NCBI GenBank assembly: GCA_018266775.1
Contig: JAFDZS010000010.1
Span: forward strand, 34,082 to 98,081
From: Bacteroidota bacterium
GTDB lineage: Bacteria > Bacteroidota > Bacteroidia > Chitinophagales > Chitinophagaceae
DNA: 64,000 nt
Direction of reading: 5' to 3'
Shown here: positions 28,040-37,163 of the stretch, piece by piece
Numbering within the stretch: the first letter of the stretch is position 1
Layout of the letters: every line of letters starts with the position of its first letter
The notes under the pieces: model-generated
Databases searched by the model: none
Told to the model about the DNA's origin: nothing
Seen by the model: only the letters and a program-made list of their open reading frames with translations
Position numbers and translations under genes: made by a program

Positions 28040-28600
28040 ATGATGCATAAAATTGTAGTAGCAGTTACAGGTGCCAGCGGTGCTGTTTATGCTAAGTTGT
28101 TACTGGAAAAATTGATACAGGCAAAAGCGCAATGGGAACAAGTGGCTGTGGTAATGACAGATAATGCCCGCCAGGTATGGCAAACAGAACTGGATAACGA
28201 TGATTACCTGCGCATCGGCCTTCCTTTTTATCAGCAGCATGACTTTAATGCCCCATTTGCGTCAGGTTCCGGTCAATACAATACTATGATTATCATACCC
28301 TGCAGTATGGGTACGATGGGCCGTATAGCCAATGGTATTTCCAACGATCTTATTACCCGTGCGGCCGATGTGGTTTTAAAAGAAAGGCGCAAATTGATTT
28401 GTGTGGCACGTGACACACCTTATAACCTCATTCACATCCGCAATATGGAAACCATTACACTGGCGGGAGGGATTATTTGCCCGGCAACTCCTTCTTTTTA
28501 CAGTAAACCGCAAACTATAGAACAGGTTGCCGCCACCGTGGTGGACCGAGTGCTGGATTTGGCGGGGATAAAGGTGGATACATTCAGGTGGGGTAAATAG
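28040..28600 (+). CDS. ubiX: UbiX-family flavin prenyltransferase
   Basis: Makes prenylated FMN, the cofactor of UbiD-type decarboxylases. The 186-residue length is normal. Visible are the N-terminal flavin-binding VVAVTGASGAVYAKLLLEKL, the IIPCSMGTMGRIANGISNDLITRAADVVLKERRKLICVARDTPYNLIHIRNME block (cores PCSMGTMGRIANGIS and RRKLICVARDTP) with the conserved Arg and Ser residues, and ICPATPSFYSKPQTIEQ. The start may be the second ATG at 28043. No ubiD partner is in the window. Divergent from the thioredoxin-like gene. Confidence 0.93.
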   Translation: MMHKIVVAVTGASGAVYAKLLLEKLIQAKAQWEQVAVVMTDNARQVWQTELDNDDYLRIGLPFYQQHDFNAPFASGSGQYNTMIIIPCSMGTMGRIANGISNDLITRAADVVLKERRKLICVARDTPYNLIHIRNMETITLAGGIICPATPSFYSKPQTIEQVAATVVDRVLDLAGIKVDTFRWGK

Positions 28601-28732
28601 GATAACTATTCACGTAATAAAGGTTTCTATCCAATTATTTTTTTACAAAGACCAAAGAAGCAAAGTACAAATTGAAAATATTAGATAACCAGTAAAATAA
28701 GGCTATTAAAACAATATACTGTTAAACTGTAA

Positions 28733-29128
28733 GTGAAAAATATTCTTGAAAGTTTAAGCAATCATTTTCTTTTTCTTTTTGAAGAAAAAGGATTTGTAAT
28801 ACGCGATTCAAAATTCATTTCAAAAGAAGCTGCAACAATAATATTGACTTGTGATTATTTTTTTATCAGGATATACCAGGAAAGATCCCATACTTTTATG
28901 GATATTGGCTGTCTTGATAATTTTGATGTCTATTCCGATAGTTATTGGGTAAGGAAAATTATGGGTATTGATATTCAGTCAGAAGAGAATCATTTGCCCA
29001 AAATACATGCTGATTTCTTGAAAACGCATTTTGATCAATTAAAGGTTATGTTCAATACTGAAAATGCAACCGATACTATAAAGAAGGCAAAGGAACTTTA
29101 TCATCAAAGATGGTCAAACATCAAATAA
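28733..29128 (+). CDS. Small soluble protein, unknown, GTG start
   Basis: A 131-residue protein starting at a GTG. It has no signal peptide or membrane helix and is rich in Phe, Tyr and Ile, with acidic and basic residues mixed. The DNA is more A+T-rich than its neighbours. The layout (an aromatic strand region FFIRIYQERSHTFMDIGCL, then VRKIMG and a C-terminal helix) recalls small immunity-type or DUF proteins of polymorphic toxin loci, but there is no toxin gene next to it and the likeness is not strong. No family is recognised. It sits alone between ubiX and the lolA terminator, with no recognisable promoter. Confidence 0.55.
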   Translation: MKNILESLSNHFLFLFEEKGFVIRDSKFISKEAATIILTCDYFFIRIYQERSHTFMDIGCLDNFDVYSDSYWVRKIMGIDIQSEENHLPKIHADFLKTHFDQLKVMFNTENATDTIKKAKELYHQRWSNIK

Positions 29129-29170
29129 ATGGAGTTTAACAACGTGGGCTCTTTTAATATTTTTATTCAA

Positions 29171-29201
29171 CAAAAAGGGATTGAACTCCCGCTCAATCCC
29201 T
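29171..29201 (-). terminator. Intrinsic terminator after lolA
   Basis: Perfect 11-bp stem AAAGGGATTGA/TCAATCCCTTT with an 8-nt loop, followed on the minus strand by a short T run, 25 bp after the lolA stop. It would also stop plus-strand transcripts from the small gene. Confidence 0.75.
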
Positions 29202-29225
29202 TTCCTTATCATTTCTTAATATTGA

Positions 29226-29879
29226 TCACCTTAAATCCACCACTTCAACGCCGGGATATTTTTTCTGGTCAAATATGAACTGTGCGTCTGCTACAATTGT
29301 AGTGGTATTCATATTACTTACTGAAAAACTCAGCTTATTGCCGGTTTTTTCAAAAATCTTGGCCGCAGTAACAGTTTTAGTGGCCTTATTCACATACACC
29401 AATACTTTAAAGTAAGGTTTGGATTTATCTATTGGCGTCAATTCCACTTCCTGGATGCCCTTGGTTTCACTATTTAGTTTATACAGGAAATCCTTATCAT
29501 AAAAATTAGTGAATAGTTTTTGCGGGGTAATGGTGTTATTGGCGGGGTCCAGCTTGCTGATGGTTACTTCGTTGCTGGATTTGTCGTACGTCCATACATT
29601 GCTGCCATCGCAAAAAACTTCTTTACCACCGGAACTCATACGGTATTTCACCCCTTTCATATACACCATACCCGATTGGGAACCGAGGCTTTTACCAGCG
29701 GCATTTTCTCCTTTTTGGGTAAATTTAGCAGTAACACTTTTATACGTTTTGAATTTAGCGCTAACGCCATCGAGGATTTTTTTGGCATCGGGGTCGCTTT
29801 GGCCCATTCCTTTGGGTGCCTGGGCTGTAGCAGAAACTGAACAGGCAAGAATAGCCAGCGCACCGAATAATTTCTTCAT
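29226..29879 (-). CDS. lolA: LolA-like periplasmic lipoprotein carrier
   Basis: Carries lipoproteins from the inner to the outer membrane. The 217-residue protein has a signal peptide (MKKLFGALAILACSVSATAQ) and the LolA fold: an N-terminal helix (ILDGVSAKFKTYKSVTAKF, with the typical TAKFTQKG strand), GMVYMKGVKYRM, VWTYDKSSNEVTISKLDP, then late strands FIFDQKKYPGVEVVDLR. Bacteroidota LolA-like proteins lack a LolB, and this one ends, as is typical, with a short C-terminal strand. A promoter with both -33 and -7 elements lies upstream. Symbol given by family; lipoprotein-carrier activity is not proven by sequence. Confidence 0.85.
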   Translation of the reverse strand: MKKLFGALAILACSVSATAQAPKGMGQSDPDAKKILDGVSAKFKTYKSVTAKFTQKGENAAGKSLGSQSGMVYMKGVKYRMSSGGKEVFCDGSNVWTYDKSSNEVTISKLDPANNTITPQKLFTNFYDKDFLYKLNSETKGIQEVELTPIDKSKPYFKVLVYVNKATKTVTAAKIFEKTGNKLSFSVSNMNTTTIVADAQFIFDQKKYPGVEVVDLR

Positions 29880-29924
29880 ATGGTTATTTTATATGGCCAT
29901 AAGGCCATGGTTCTGAATTTGCCG

Positions 29925-29955
29925 CAAAGATATGAGAATAGATGTTTTCCTGCAA
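29925..29955 (-). promoter_or_regulatory. Promoter of lolA
   Basis: On the minus strand TTG (29955-29953), 20 bp, TATCTTTG (29932-29925). The leader of about 45 nt contains a small hairpin ATGGCC-TTAT-GGCCAT (about 29894-29909) just before the start. Confidence 0.75.
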
Positions 29956-30124
29956 CCCAAGTTTAACCCTTGTATTTAAGAAACTGTTAATGTAGCTGTT
30001 GATATAAAATAATTGCAGCAGGCAGCCGTTAAGCATACAGTTTTAATTAATTTGCAATCACTTCAACTCGCCTTTCTGGTTCAACTCAACTTTTGAACGT
30101 TAATTAATCATTTAATTGTTACAA

Positions 30125-31324
30125 ATGACAGAAAGAAATATTCCCCTTTCTCAAAGGGAAACGTACAGCCCAACGCAGGTAGACGAATTTTTATGGTGGT
30201 TATCCACCGCTGAAAAAGAATTACTCGTTGATTCAGTAGTTGACCGCAACCGTTACCGCATCATCGGCATGAGTGTTTTGGCCACATGGCTGTTTGCCAG
30301 TTTTACCTGGACGTATTTTTTCTTTACAGTGGTGGGGTCGGCAATATTGTCTGTGCTCCTCGGTGCATTTATGGGTTTTATCATTCTTACTATTGACAGG
30401 GCATTGATCAAAGGCATCACAAAACTCAACAAAAAAAGATTTACACCGGTTTTGTTCCGTGCATTACTGGCTATCACCATTGGTACATTTATGGCACAAC
30501 CTGCAGTGTTGTATATGTTTGATAAGGAAATCAAGATGCAGACTTCCCTGGACAATGAAAAAAGAAAAATGGTAAAACGGCAGGAACTGGATTCTTTATT
30601 CAGCAACCGGAAAAATGAATTACTGGCTCAGGAAGCGGCTATCAAAACTGAGCTGGATAAAAAATATGCAGATGTGGAAAAAGCCCGCCAGAATTTTTTG
30701 GCGGAAACAGACGGCAGCGGTGGTACAGGAAAAGTAGGCATTAAAGATATTGCCATTGCCAAACGCAACGAATACCAGAAACTCGATGAAGCCTACAAAA
30801 CATTGCAGCAGGCTGAACAGCCTAAATTGGATGCGGCAGATAAAGAACTAAAAGAAATGGAAGGAAAGATTAAAGCTGAAGAAGCCGCCTTTACCCAATA
30901 CCTTAACGATGGTTTTTTAACCCGTGTGGAAGCCCTGAACAATTTACTCAAAAGCAATACGGCGCTGGAATACCGTTATTACCTGATCGTATTTTTATTA
31001 ATGCTGATAGAACTGATGCCTGTTATTGCCAAAACATTATTACCCAGCGGCAGTTACGATGAAAAAGTACAGTTGCGGGAAGCAATGGAAATTGAAATGG
31101 CACAGCATAATACCCGGCGTGAACAATTACTGAAAGAAATGTACAATCAAACAGCGCATGAATACGACAGCGAAACCATTGCAGCCTTCTTCCGCTTAAC
31201 GAAAGAAGACCGCGATGAAAAAATGCGTGCTTTCAGCAAACGGTGGAAAGAAGAAAACCACCAAACCTTTGATGGTTTGTGGGAGAAGATGAAGAAAGAA
31301 ATATTCACCAAGCAGGATAATTGA
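30125..31324 (+). CDS. DUF4407 family membrane protein
   Basis: A 399-residue protein with three clustered membrane helices near the N-terminus (about 50-70, 75-97 and 115-135), a long central coiled coil (about 150-270, rich in Lys, Glu, Ala; e.g. LDSLFSNRKNELLAQEAAIK) and a fourth helix near 285-305 (YYLIVFLLMLIELMPVIAKTL). The conserved opening DEFLWWLSTAEKELL and the VDRNRYRIIGMSVLATW segment identify DUF4407. The coiled coil would be extracytoplasmic. Members are often linked to envelope or defence contexts, but no function is established. An in-frame TTG at 30116 is not favoured. A perfect 56-bp palindrome follows the stop. Confidence 0.85.
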   Translation: MTERNIPLSQRETYSPTQVDEFLWWLSTAEKELLVDSVVDRNRYRIIGMSVLATWLFASFTWTYFFFTVVGSAILSVLLGAFMGFIILTIDRALIKGITKLNKKRFTPVLFRALLAITIGTFMAQPAVLYMFDKEIKMQTSLDNEKRKMVKRQELDSLFSNRKNELLAQEAAIKTELDKKYADVEKARQNFLAETDGSGGTGKVGIKDIAIAKRNEYQKLDEAYKTLQQAEQPKLDAADKELKEMEGKIKAEEAAFTQYLNDGFLTRVEALNNLLKSNTALEYRYYLIVFLLMLIELMPVIAKTLLPSGSYDEKVQLREAMEIEMAQHNTRREQLLKEMYNQTAHEYDSETIAAFFRLTKEDRDEKMRAFSKRWKEENHQTFDGLWEKMKKEIFTKQDN

Positions 31325-31325
31325 T

Positions 31326-31381
31326 ATGAATTGGGATGAATAGCCCGGCGCTTAAGCGCCGGGCTATTCATCCCAATTCAT
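31326..31381. repeat. Perfect 56-bp palindrome between the DUF4407 gene and mutS
   Basis: 28-bp arms (31326-31353 and 31354-31381) are exact reverse complements with no spacer: ATGAATTGGG...GCGCTT then AAGCGC...CCCAATTCAT. The hairpin begins 2 bp after the DUF4407 stop, and T-rich sequence that is also the mutS -7 box follows immediately. It can act as an intrinsic terminator for the upstream gene. Because it is palindromic, the same translated word MNSPALKRRAIHPNS appears in both directions. Confidence 0.9.
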
Positions 31382-31389
31382 TATTTTTG
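31382..31389 (+). promoter_or_regulatory. -7 promoter box of mutS
   Basis: TATTTTTG, an exact TAnnTTTG match abutting the palindrome and ending 6 bp before the ATG at 31396. It implies a near-leaderless mutS mRNA and excludes the upstream in-frame ATG at 31336. Confidence 0.65.
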
Positions 31390-31395
31390 CCCACT

Positions 31396-33990
31396 ATGGC
31401 AAAAGCAGCAGGCGAAACCCCGTTGATGCAGCAGCATAAGGCAATCAAAGCAAGATATCCTGATGCAATATTGCTGTTCCGCGTGGGGGATTTTTATGAA
31501 ACATTCGGGCAGGATGCAATTACCACAGCAGGCGTGCTGGGCATCACACTAACAAAAAGAAATAACGGCAATCCGGATGCGTCCGAACTGGCTGGCTTTC
31601 CCCATCATGCATTAGATGCCTACCTGCATAAATTAGTAAAAGCCGGATACCGTGTTGCCATCTGCGATCAATTAGAAGACCCCAAACAGGCAAAAGGTAT
31701 TGTAAAACGCGGCGTAACAGAACTGGTTACTCCCGGCGTTGCCACCAATGATAAATTACTGGAGCATAACAGTAATAATTTTTTAGCCGCATTACATTTT
31801 GATAACGATGTTATCGGCATTGCATTTCTCGACATCAGCACCGGCGAATTCTTTTTGGCGGAAGGTGATGCTGCTTATGCAGACAAACTATTGCAGAGTT
31901 TAAAACCTGCAGAGGTTGTTTTTCAGCGTAACAAACAAAAACAATTTAAAGAACAATTCGGCAGCAAATTCTTTACCTATACATTGGAAGAATGGATTTT
32001 TACAGAAGCGTATGCCACTGAAACACTGCTGAAACATTTTGCCACACACAGCCTGAAAGGTTTTGGTGTGGAGCAATTGGGTAAAGCGATTGTTGCCGCA
32101 GGCGCCATCCTGCATTATTTAAAAGATACGGAGCATCCTAACCTGGGGCACATTACTACTTTACAGCGTATAGACCGTGATGAACATTTATGGATGGACC
32201 GTTTTACCATCCGCAACCTGGAACTGTTTGGCGCAACAGGGCAACACAGTCTGCTGGAAGTGATGGACAATACTGTAAGCGCCATGGGCGCAAGGCTGCT
32301 CAAGCGATGGATCATTATGCCTTTGAATGACAGGGCGAAAATTAATGAGCGGTTGGATACTGTTGAGTATTTGGTAAAGGAAACGGATACCCGAAATTCG
32401 ATTACCCAGCATATCAAACAGGCTGGCGATGTGGAAAGACTGGTGAGCAAAGTGCCTTTAAAAAAAGTGAATCCCAGGGAAGTGCTGCAAATTGCAAAAG
32501 GCTTGCAACAAACGGAAGCGATAAAAAACATTTGTGAAAAGACAGATAATGCATATCTCAAGCGCCTGGGCGATTCATTGAATCCCTGCAAATATATTTT
32601 TGAAAAGATAGCGAAAGAACTGCACGAAAATCCACCTGCGGTGGCGGCCAAAGGCGGCATTATTGCAGATGGTGTGCACAAAGAACTGGATGACTTGCGC
32701 AACATTGCCAACGGTGGAAAAGATTATTTATTACAACTGCAGCAGAAAGAAGCATTGGCCACAGGAATTTCATCTTTAAAAATCAGTTTTAATAATGTTT
32801 TTGGGTATTACTTAGAAGTTACCCATGCGCATAAAAGCAAAGTGCCCGATACATGGATACGAAAACAGACTTTGGTAAATGCTGAACGGTACATTACGCC
32901 TGAGTTGAAAGAATATGAAGAAAAAATAACCGGGGCGGAAGAGAAAATCCTGGCAATAGAAATGCAGTTGTTTGAACAGTTGCTGAATGAACTGCAGGAT
33001 TATATTGCACCAATGCAGTTGAACGGTCACGTTATGGCAGTGCTGGATTGCTTATGTTGCTTTGCAGAAAATGCACTGCATTATCAATATAAAAAACCTG
33101 TTATTGCTGAGGGTAATATTCTTGACTTGAAAGACAGCCGCCATCCCGTTATAGAACGTCATCTGCCAATGGGTGAATCTTATATTACGAATGATATACT
33201 GCTTGATCCATCTGCTCAGCAGATCATTATTTTAACCGGACCCAACATGAGTGGTAAAAGCGCCATCCTCAGGCAAACAGCACTCATTACCCTGATGGCG
33301 CACATGGGCAGTTTTGTACCTGCATCGCAGGCCACTATTCCTTTAACAGATAAAATATTTACCCGTGTGGGTGCCAGCGATAACCTGAGTGGTGGTGAAA
33401 GTACGTTTATGGTGGAGATGAATGAAACGGCCAGCATCATCAATAATATTACCAGCAACAGTTTGATTTTGCTGGATGAAATCGGCCGCGGTACATCTAC
33501 TTATGATGGTATTTCCATTGCATGGAGTATTGTGGAGTTTCTGCATAAAAGTGTACATGCGCCCAAAACTTTATTTGCCACGCATTATCATGAACTGAAT
33601 GAACTGGAGAATAAATTGCCGGGTGTAAAAAATTACCATGTCACCAATAAAGAAGTGGGCAACAAAATTATTTTTCTGCGTAAGCTGGCGCCGGGCGGCA
33701 GTACGCACAGTTTTGGTATACATGTTGCACGTATGGCGGGCATGCCGCCATCGCTCATCAACCGGGCCAATGAAATACTGGAGCAACTGGAAGAAAGCCG
33801 CAACGGCAAGAGTGATGCAACGGAGGCGGTAAAAAATTTGTCAGCACCCAAAGTGCAGTTGAGCATTTTTGATGCCCATTCAGCCACGTTTGATGATATC
33901 AGAACATTATTGGAAAATGTGGACATTAACCGGCTTACCCCGGTGGAAGCACTCTTAAAACTGCAGGAGATCAAGGGAAAACTCCGGTAG
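31396..33990 (+). CDS. mutS: DNA mismatch repair protein MutS
   Basis: Mismatch-recognition ATPase. The 864-residue protein has the full MutS layout: mismatch-binding domain with the FYETFG motif (RVGDFYETFG, in the first 40 residues), connector, lever and clamp domains, and the ATPase with Walker A GPNMSGKS, Walker B LILLDEIGRGTSTYDG and the helix-turn-helix region near the C-terminus. Start at 31396 is set by the -7 box. Partners MutL and MutH-like proteins are not in the window. Its promoter is the T-rich segment just after the 56-bp palindrome. Confidence 0.98.
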   Translation: MAKAAGETPLMQQHKAIKARYPDAILLFRVGDFYETFGQDAITTAGVLGITLTKRNNGNPDASELAGFPHHALDAYLHKLVKAGYRVAICDQLEDPKQAKGIVKRGVTELVTPGVATNDKLLEHNSNNFLAALHFDNDVIGIAFLDISTGEFFLAEGDAAYADKLLQSLKPAEVVFQRNKQKQFKEQFGSKFFTYTLEEWIFTEAYATETLLKHFATHSLKGFGVEQLGKAIVAAGAILHYLKDTEHPNLGHITTLQRIDRDEHLWMDRFTIRNLELFGATGQHSLLEVMDNTVSAMGARLLKRWIIMPLNDRAKINERLDTVEYLVKETDTRNSITQHIKQAGDVERLVSKVPLKKVNPREVLQIAKGLQQTEAIKNICEKTDNAYLKRLGDSLNPCKYIFEKIAKELHENPPAVAAKGGIIADGVHKELDDLRNIANGGKDYLLQLQQKEALATGISSLKISFNNVFGYYLEVTHAHKSKVPDTWIRKQTLVNAERYITPELKEYEEKITGAEEKILAIEMQLFEQLLNELQDYIAPMQLNGHVMAVLDCLCCFAENALHYQYKKPVIAEGNILDLKDSRHPVIERHLPMGESYITNDILLDPSAQQIIILTGPNMSGKSAILRQTALITLMAHMGSFVPASQATIPLTDKIFTRVGASDNLSGGESTFMVEMNETASIINNITSNSLILLDEIGRGTSTYDGISIAWSIVEFLHKSVHAPKTLFATHYHELNELENKLPGVKNYHVTNKEVGNKIIFLRKLAPGGSTHSFGIHVARMAGMPPSLINRANEILEQLEESRNGKSDATEAVKNLSAPKVQLSIFDAHSATFDDIRTLLENVDINRLTPVEALLKLQEIKGKLR

Positions 33991-34117
33991 TGGCAAACGA
34001 AGTGTTCACGAATTGTGTAAATTGTAGCAGCCGTTCATCAATAAATTGGTAATTGTATGCAACCGCTTGCAGCAAAAAAATCATTTGAGGCGTCTTTACT
34101 TTAATTTCGCTACTGTT

Positions 34118-36184
34118 ATGTTGAAACAACTGTGTACTTTATTTCTTTTGATCATCTGTTCCTCCATTTTTGTGGTAAAGGCTTATGGCCAGGCCTGTAG
34201 TTTACCAGGCATGACGCCAGACCAGGCTTATCCTGTTTGTGGTACCAGTGTTTTTCATGAAGACAGGGTAACCAATTGCAGCGGGCCGGATATAGCAACA
34301 TCGGGTTGTGCTATTGGTGTTACGTCCAACAGTTCCATCTGGTATAAATTTACCTGTTATCAAAGTGGAACCCTGGGCTTTTTAATCAGCGGTATTGTTT
34401 CCACAGATGACTATGATTGGGAATTATTTGATATAACCGGGCATGACCCCAGGGAGGTATATACCAATGGCTCTTTAATGGTTTCGATGAACCTTTATGG
34501 AAGAACCCTCACGACCACACCATCTAATTCTCCCACCGGGTGCACTGCTGCGGGTACTAAAAACGTACAATGCGAGGGTGATGCAAACGGTAATACCCCC
34601 ATTAATAAAATGCCGGATATCATCGTTGGGCATAATTACCTGTTAATGGTCACTAACTGGACACAAAGCCAGGCTGGGTACGACCTGACATTTTCCGGCG
34701 GTACCGCAAGTATTACTGACCCTAAAGAGCCACACCTGCTGGCTTCACGTGCCATTTGCGATGGCACACAGGCAGTGATTACCACCAATAAAAAAATGAA
34801 ATGCCTGAGCCTTGCAGCGGATGGTTCAGATTTTGCCATCTCACCGCCTGTAGCAAGTGTAATTGCTGCAACCGGTTATGGTTGCACCAATGGTTTCGAT
34901 ATGGATTCCATTATTCTTACTTTAAACAGCCCATTGCCACCCGGCAATTACACTATTTCAGTGAAGAACGGAACTGATGGCAATACTTTAAAAGACAACT
35001 GCGACAGGCAGGTGCCGGTAAATGAAAGCGTACCCATGGTGGTATACCCGGTATTCCCCACACCCATGGACAGCATGCGCCAACCCGCCTGCGCACCTGA
35101 TGAACTGATTATTGATTTCACCACTAAACTCCGTTATATCCGTTGCAATAGTATTGCAGCAGATGGCAGTGATTTTTTTGTTACCAAATTGTCCGGCATT
35201 GGCGGGCCGGTTACTGTTATTGGTGCATCGGGTGTGTGCGACAGCAGTGGATTAACACCTGTCATTAAAGTGAAACTGGCTGCGCCTATTCAAACCAAGG
35301 GCGATTACAGCATCACGTTGCAGCAGGGAACAGATTTTAACACCATAATTAATGAATGCGGACAGCCTACTGCAGCCGGTTCCACCGTTTTCTTCTCTAC
35401 CAAAGACACGGTTAACGCAGATTTTACGTACAACGTATATTTAGGGTGTAAAAGAGATTCAATCGACTTTTTTCACGATGGCCGTAATGAAGTGAACTCA
35501 TGGAAATGGACTTTTGATAATACCCGCAGCAGCAACCTGCAAAACCCCAGGGTGGTGTATAATGTGTATGGACAGAAAACGGCACAGCTGATTGTGTCTA
35601 ACGGCACCTGTAAAGACACTTCTGATATAAAAATCATTAACCTGGATAATTATTTTAAAGCTGACTTTGAAGCTACGGCTATTGTTTGTCCTGGTGACCT
35701 GGCTTCATTTAAAGACACCAGTACGGGCAGGATCACGGCCTGGTATTGGGATTTTGGTAACGGCAACACCAGTTTCCTTCAATTGCCGCCGCAACAAACG
35801 TATCCTTATTCCAATACCATCAGGGATGTTCCGGTTCGTTTAATTGTTACCGATAATTTGGGTTGTACCGATACGGTCATTCACCCCATCAAAGTAGTGG
35901 GCAACTGTTATATTGCTGTACCCAATGCGTTCACGCCTAACGGCGACGGGCTTAACGATTACCTGTACCCGCTGAATGCGTATAAAGCCAGGAACCTCCT
36001 CTTCCGCGTATACAACCGCTTTGGACAGTTAATGTTTGAAACTACCGACTGGACCAATAAATGGGACGGAACCTTTAAAGGCCAGGGTGCAGATCCCGGT
36101 ACTTATGTGTGGATACTTCAATATACCAATATTGATACCGGAAAGAGAATAGAACAGAAGGGTAGTACGGTGTTGATCAGGTAA
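34118..36184 (+). CDS. Secreted T9SS cargo, gliding-type (type B) C-terminal domain
   Basis: A 688-residue exported protein (signal peptide MLKQLCTLFLLIICSSIFVVKAYGQ) with Cys-rich beta domains. A PKD-type segment lies near 440-580 (NSWKWTFDNTRSSNLQNPRVVY; AWYWDFGNGNTSF). The last ~85 residues form the type B T9SS/gliding C-terminal domain: VPNAFTPNGDGLNDYLYP, YNRFGQLMFETTDW, NKWDGTFKG and GTYVWILQY. The type IX system should export it and it is likely surface-attached. Paired Cys throughout suggest disulfides. The longer reading from 34046 places residues before the signal peptide, so 34118 is preferred. Ligand or substrate unknown. Confidence 0.87.
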   Translation: MLKQLCTLFLLIICSSIFVVKAYGQACSLPGMTPDQAYPVCGTSVFHEDRVTNCSGPDIATSGCAIGVTSNSSIWYKFTCYQSGTLGFLISGIVSTDDYDWELFDITGHDPREVYTNGSLMVSMNLYGRTLTTTPSNSPTGCTAAGTKNVQCEGDANGNTPINKMPDIIVGHNYLLMVTNWTQSQAGYDLTFSGGTASITDPKEPHLLASRAICDGTQAVITTNKKMKCLSLAADGSDFAISPPVASVIAATGYGCTNGFDMDSIILTLNSPLPPGNYTISVKNGTDGNTLKDNCDRQVPVNESVPMVVYPVFPTPMDSMRQPACAPDELIIDFTTKLRYIRCNSIAADGSDFFVTKLSGIGGPVTVIGASGVCDSSGLTPVIKVKLAAPIQTKGDYSITLQQGTDFNTIINECGQPTAAGSTVFFSTKDTVNADFTYNVYLGCKRDSIDFFHDGRNEVNSWKWTFDNTRSSNLQNPRVVYNVYGQKTAQLIVSNGTCKDTSDIKIINLDNYFKADFEATAIVCPGDLASFKDTSTGRITAWYWDFGNGNTSFLQLPPQQTYPYSNTIRDVPVRLIVTDNLGCTDTVIHPIKVVGNCYIAVPNAFTPNGDGLNDYLYPLNAYKARNLLFRVYNRFGQLMFETTDWTNKWDGTFKGQGADPGTYVWILQYTNIDTGKRIEQKGSTVLIR

Positions 36185-36390
36185 TTGGTTAATTGGTTGT
36201 GTAGTTAACTGGTTAATTCGGCAATAATGAATAATTGATAATGAACAATGGATAATGTGTTAGCGGGAAGTGTTTGGGGAATAGGTTGAAAGTTGATGGT
36301 TGAAAGTTAACAATTCATCAATTACAGTTTATACTTCAGCTCAAAGGCATTATCAATTATCCATTCACCATTGACAATTCACCATTCACC
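36185..36390. repeat. Dispersed repeat cluster after the T9SS type B gene
   Basis: Begins right after the stop with GGTTAATTGGTT-type words, continues with TTGAAAGTTGATGGTTGAAAG and ends in CCATTCACCATTGACAATTC. The last part belongs to the R1 family seen at 19103, 20591 and 49768. No ORF. Confidence 0.65.
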
Positions 36391-36907
36391 TCCCCAGTTT
36401 CTTCCTCTCTTCTCTTTCTTCTCTCAGCATAGCGCCAAAATCCATTTTGCGTATCATCGTTTTGATCACAAGAGCAATGCGTTTGGCTTTGGTGGGCTCC
36501 GTTTTAGCACTGTCAATCCATTTGGTAAAATAATTGCGGTGGCTTTGCGGTAAGGAATTAAAATATTGCAATGCTTCGGGCTCATCCATCAGGCATTCCA
36601 TTAATTCAGCTGGCGGGAGCATTGGAGCCGCATCAACTTCAAGCTTTACTTTCACTGTTGCACCCTTCTGTTTACCCAAACCTTTGCGCATGGCCGCATT
36701 GATGGGAATAATAAAATCGCCCTCACCCATTGGGATGAGTGCAGTTTTTTGAATGGCATAGTCATCCAGGAATCCTTTTACCCGGAAAGACTGCCTGTTG
36801 CCAGGCTTCAACTTTTGGGCGGTTTTTGCGGGAACGGTAATGTACGTCCAGCCGGTTTTCTCGCCCATCTGCCCAAATTTTTCTAATGTCGCCGTAAGGG
36901 TTATCAT
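36386..36907 (-). CDS. DUF1905/YdeI-OmpD-associated family protein
   Basis: A 173-residue cytoplasmic protein. Residues 1-90 form the DUF1905 beta-barrel-like domain (WTYITVPAKTAQKLKPGNRQSFRVKGFLDD, then IPINAAMRKGLGKQKGATVKVKL; cores VPAKTAQKLKPGNRQ and RKGLGKQKGATVKVKL). The C-terminal part has the YdeI-like helix pattern LPQSHRNYFTKWIDSAKTEPTKAKRIALVIKTM (core SHRNYFTKWIDSAKTEPTKAKR). The family is widespread and loosely linked to bacteriocin or antimicrobial tolerance. An upstream in-frame ATG at 36952 is not favoured, because a near-consensus -7 box (CATCTTTG, minus strand) lies between it and 36907. Confidence 0.85.
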   Translation of the reverse strand: MITLTATLEKFGQMGEKTGWTYITVPAKTAQKLKPGNRQSFRVKGFLDDYAIQKTALIPMGEGDFIIPINAAMRKGLGKQKGATVKVKLEVDAAPMLPPAELMECLMDEPEALQYFNSLPQSHRNYFTKWIDSAKTEPTKAKRIALVIKTMIRKMDFGAMLREEREERKKLGR

Positions 36908-37163
36908 AATAATAGCGCTGGGCAAAGATGTATATTTTTTATTAAAAAGCATGCATCTTTTATTTCTGCGGAGGCGTATCGTAAAAGATCACTTAGTTGA
37001 AGTTAAGTATAACGGATACAGCGTGTACGAAATATTATTAAGTTATCAATGACCTGCATATTAATAACAATAAAAAGTACACGAAAAATAAGTAATAAAA
37101 TAATAAATTAATCAAAGCATCCGTTAAGGTATATACGAAGATAATTTTCAAAACAAATAATCC

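Noticed and set aside
31147..31371. Minus-strand frame sharing the first 15 residues with the extended mutS frame
   Set aside because: A mirror effect of the palindrome over the DUF4407 gene, not an independent protein.
31336..31395. Extended mutS N-terminus starting inside the palindrome
   Set aside because: The palindrome gives the same translated word on both strands, and the -7 box at 31382-31389 places transcription downstream of that ATG.
36386..36952. Start of the YdeI-like gene at 36952
   Set aside because: A near-consensus -7 box on the minus strand lies after it, and the extension is not family-like; 36907 is better.
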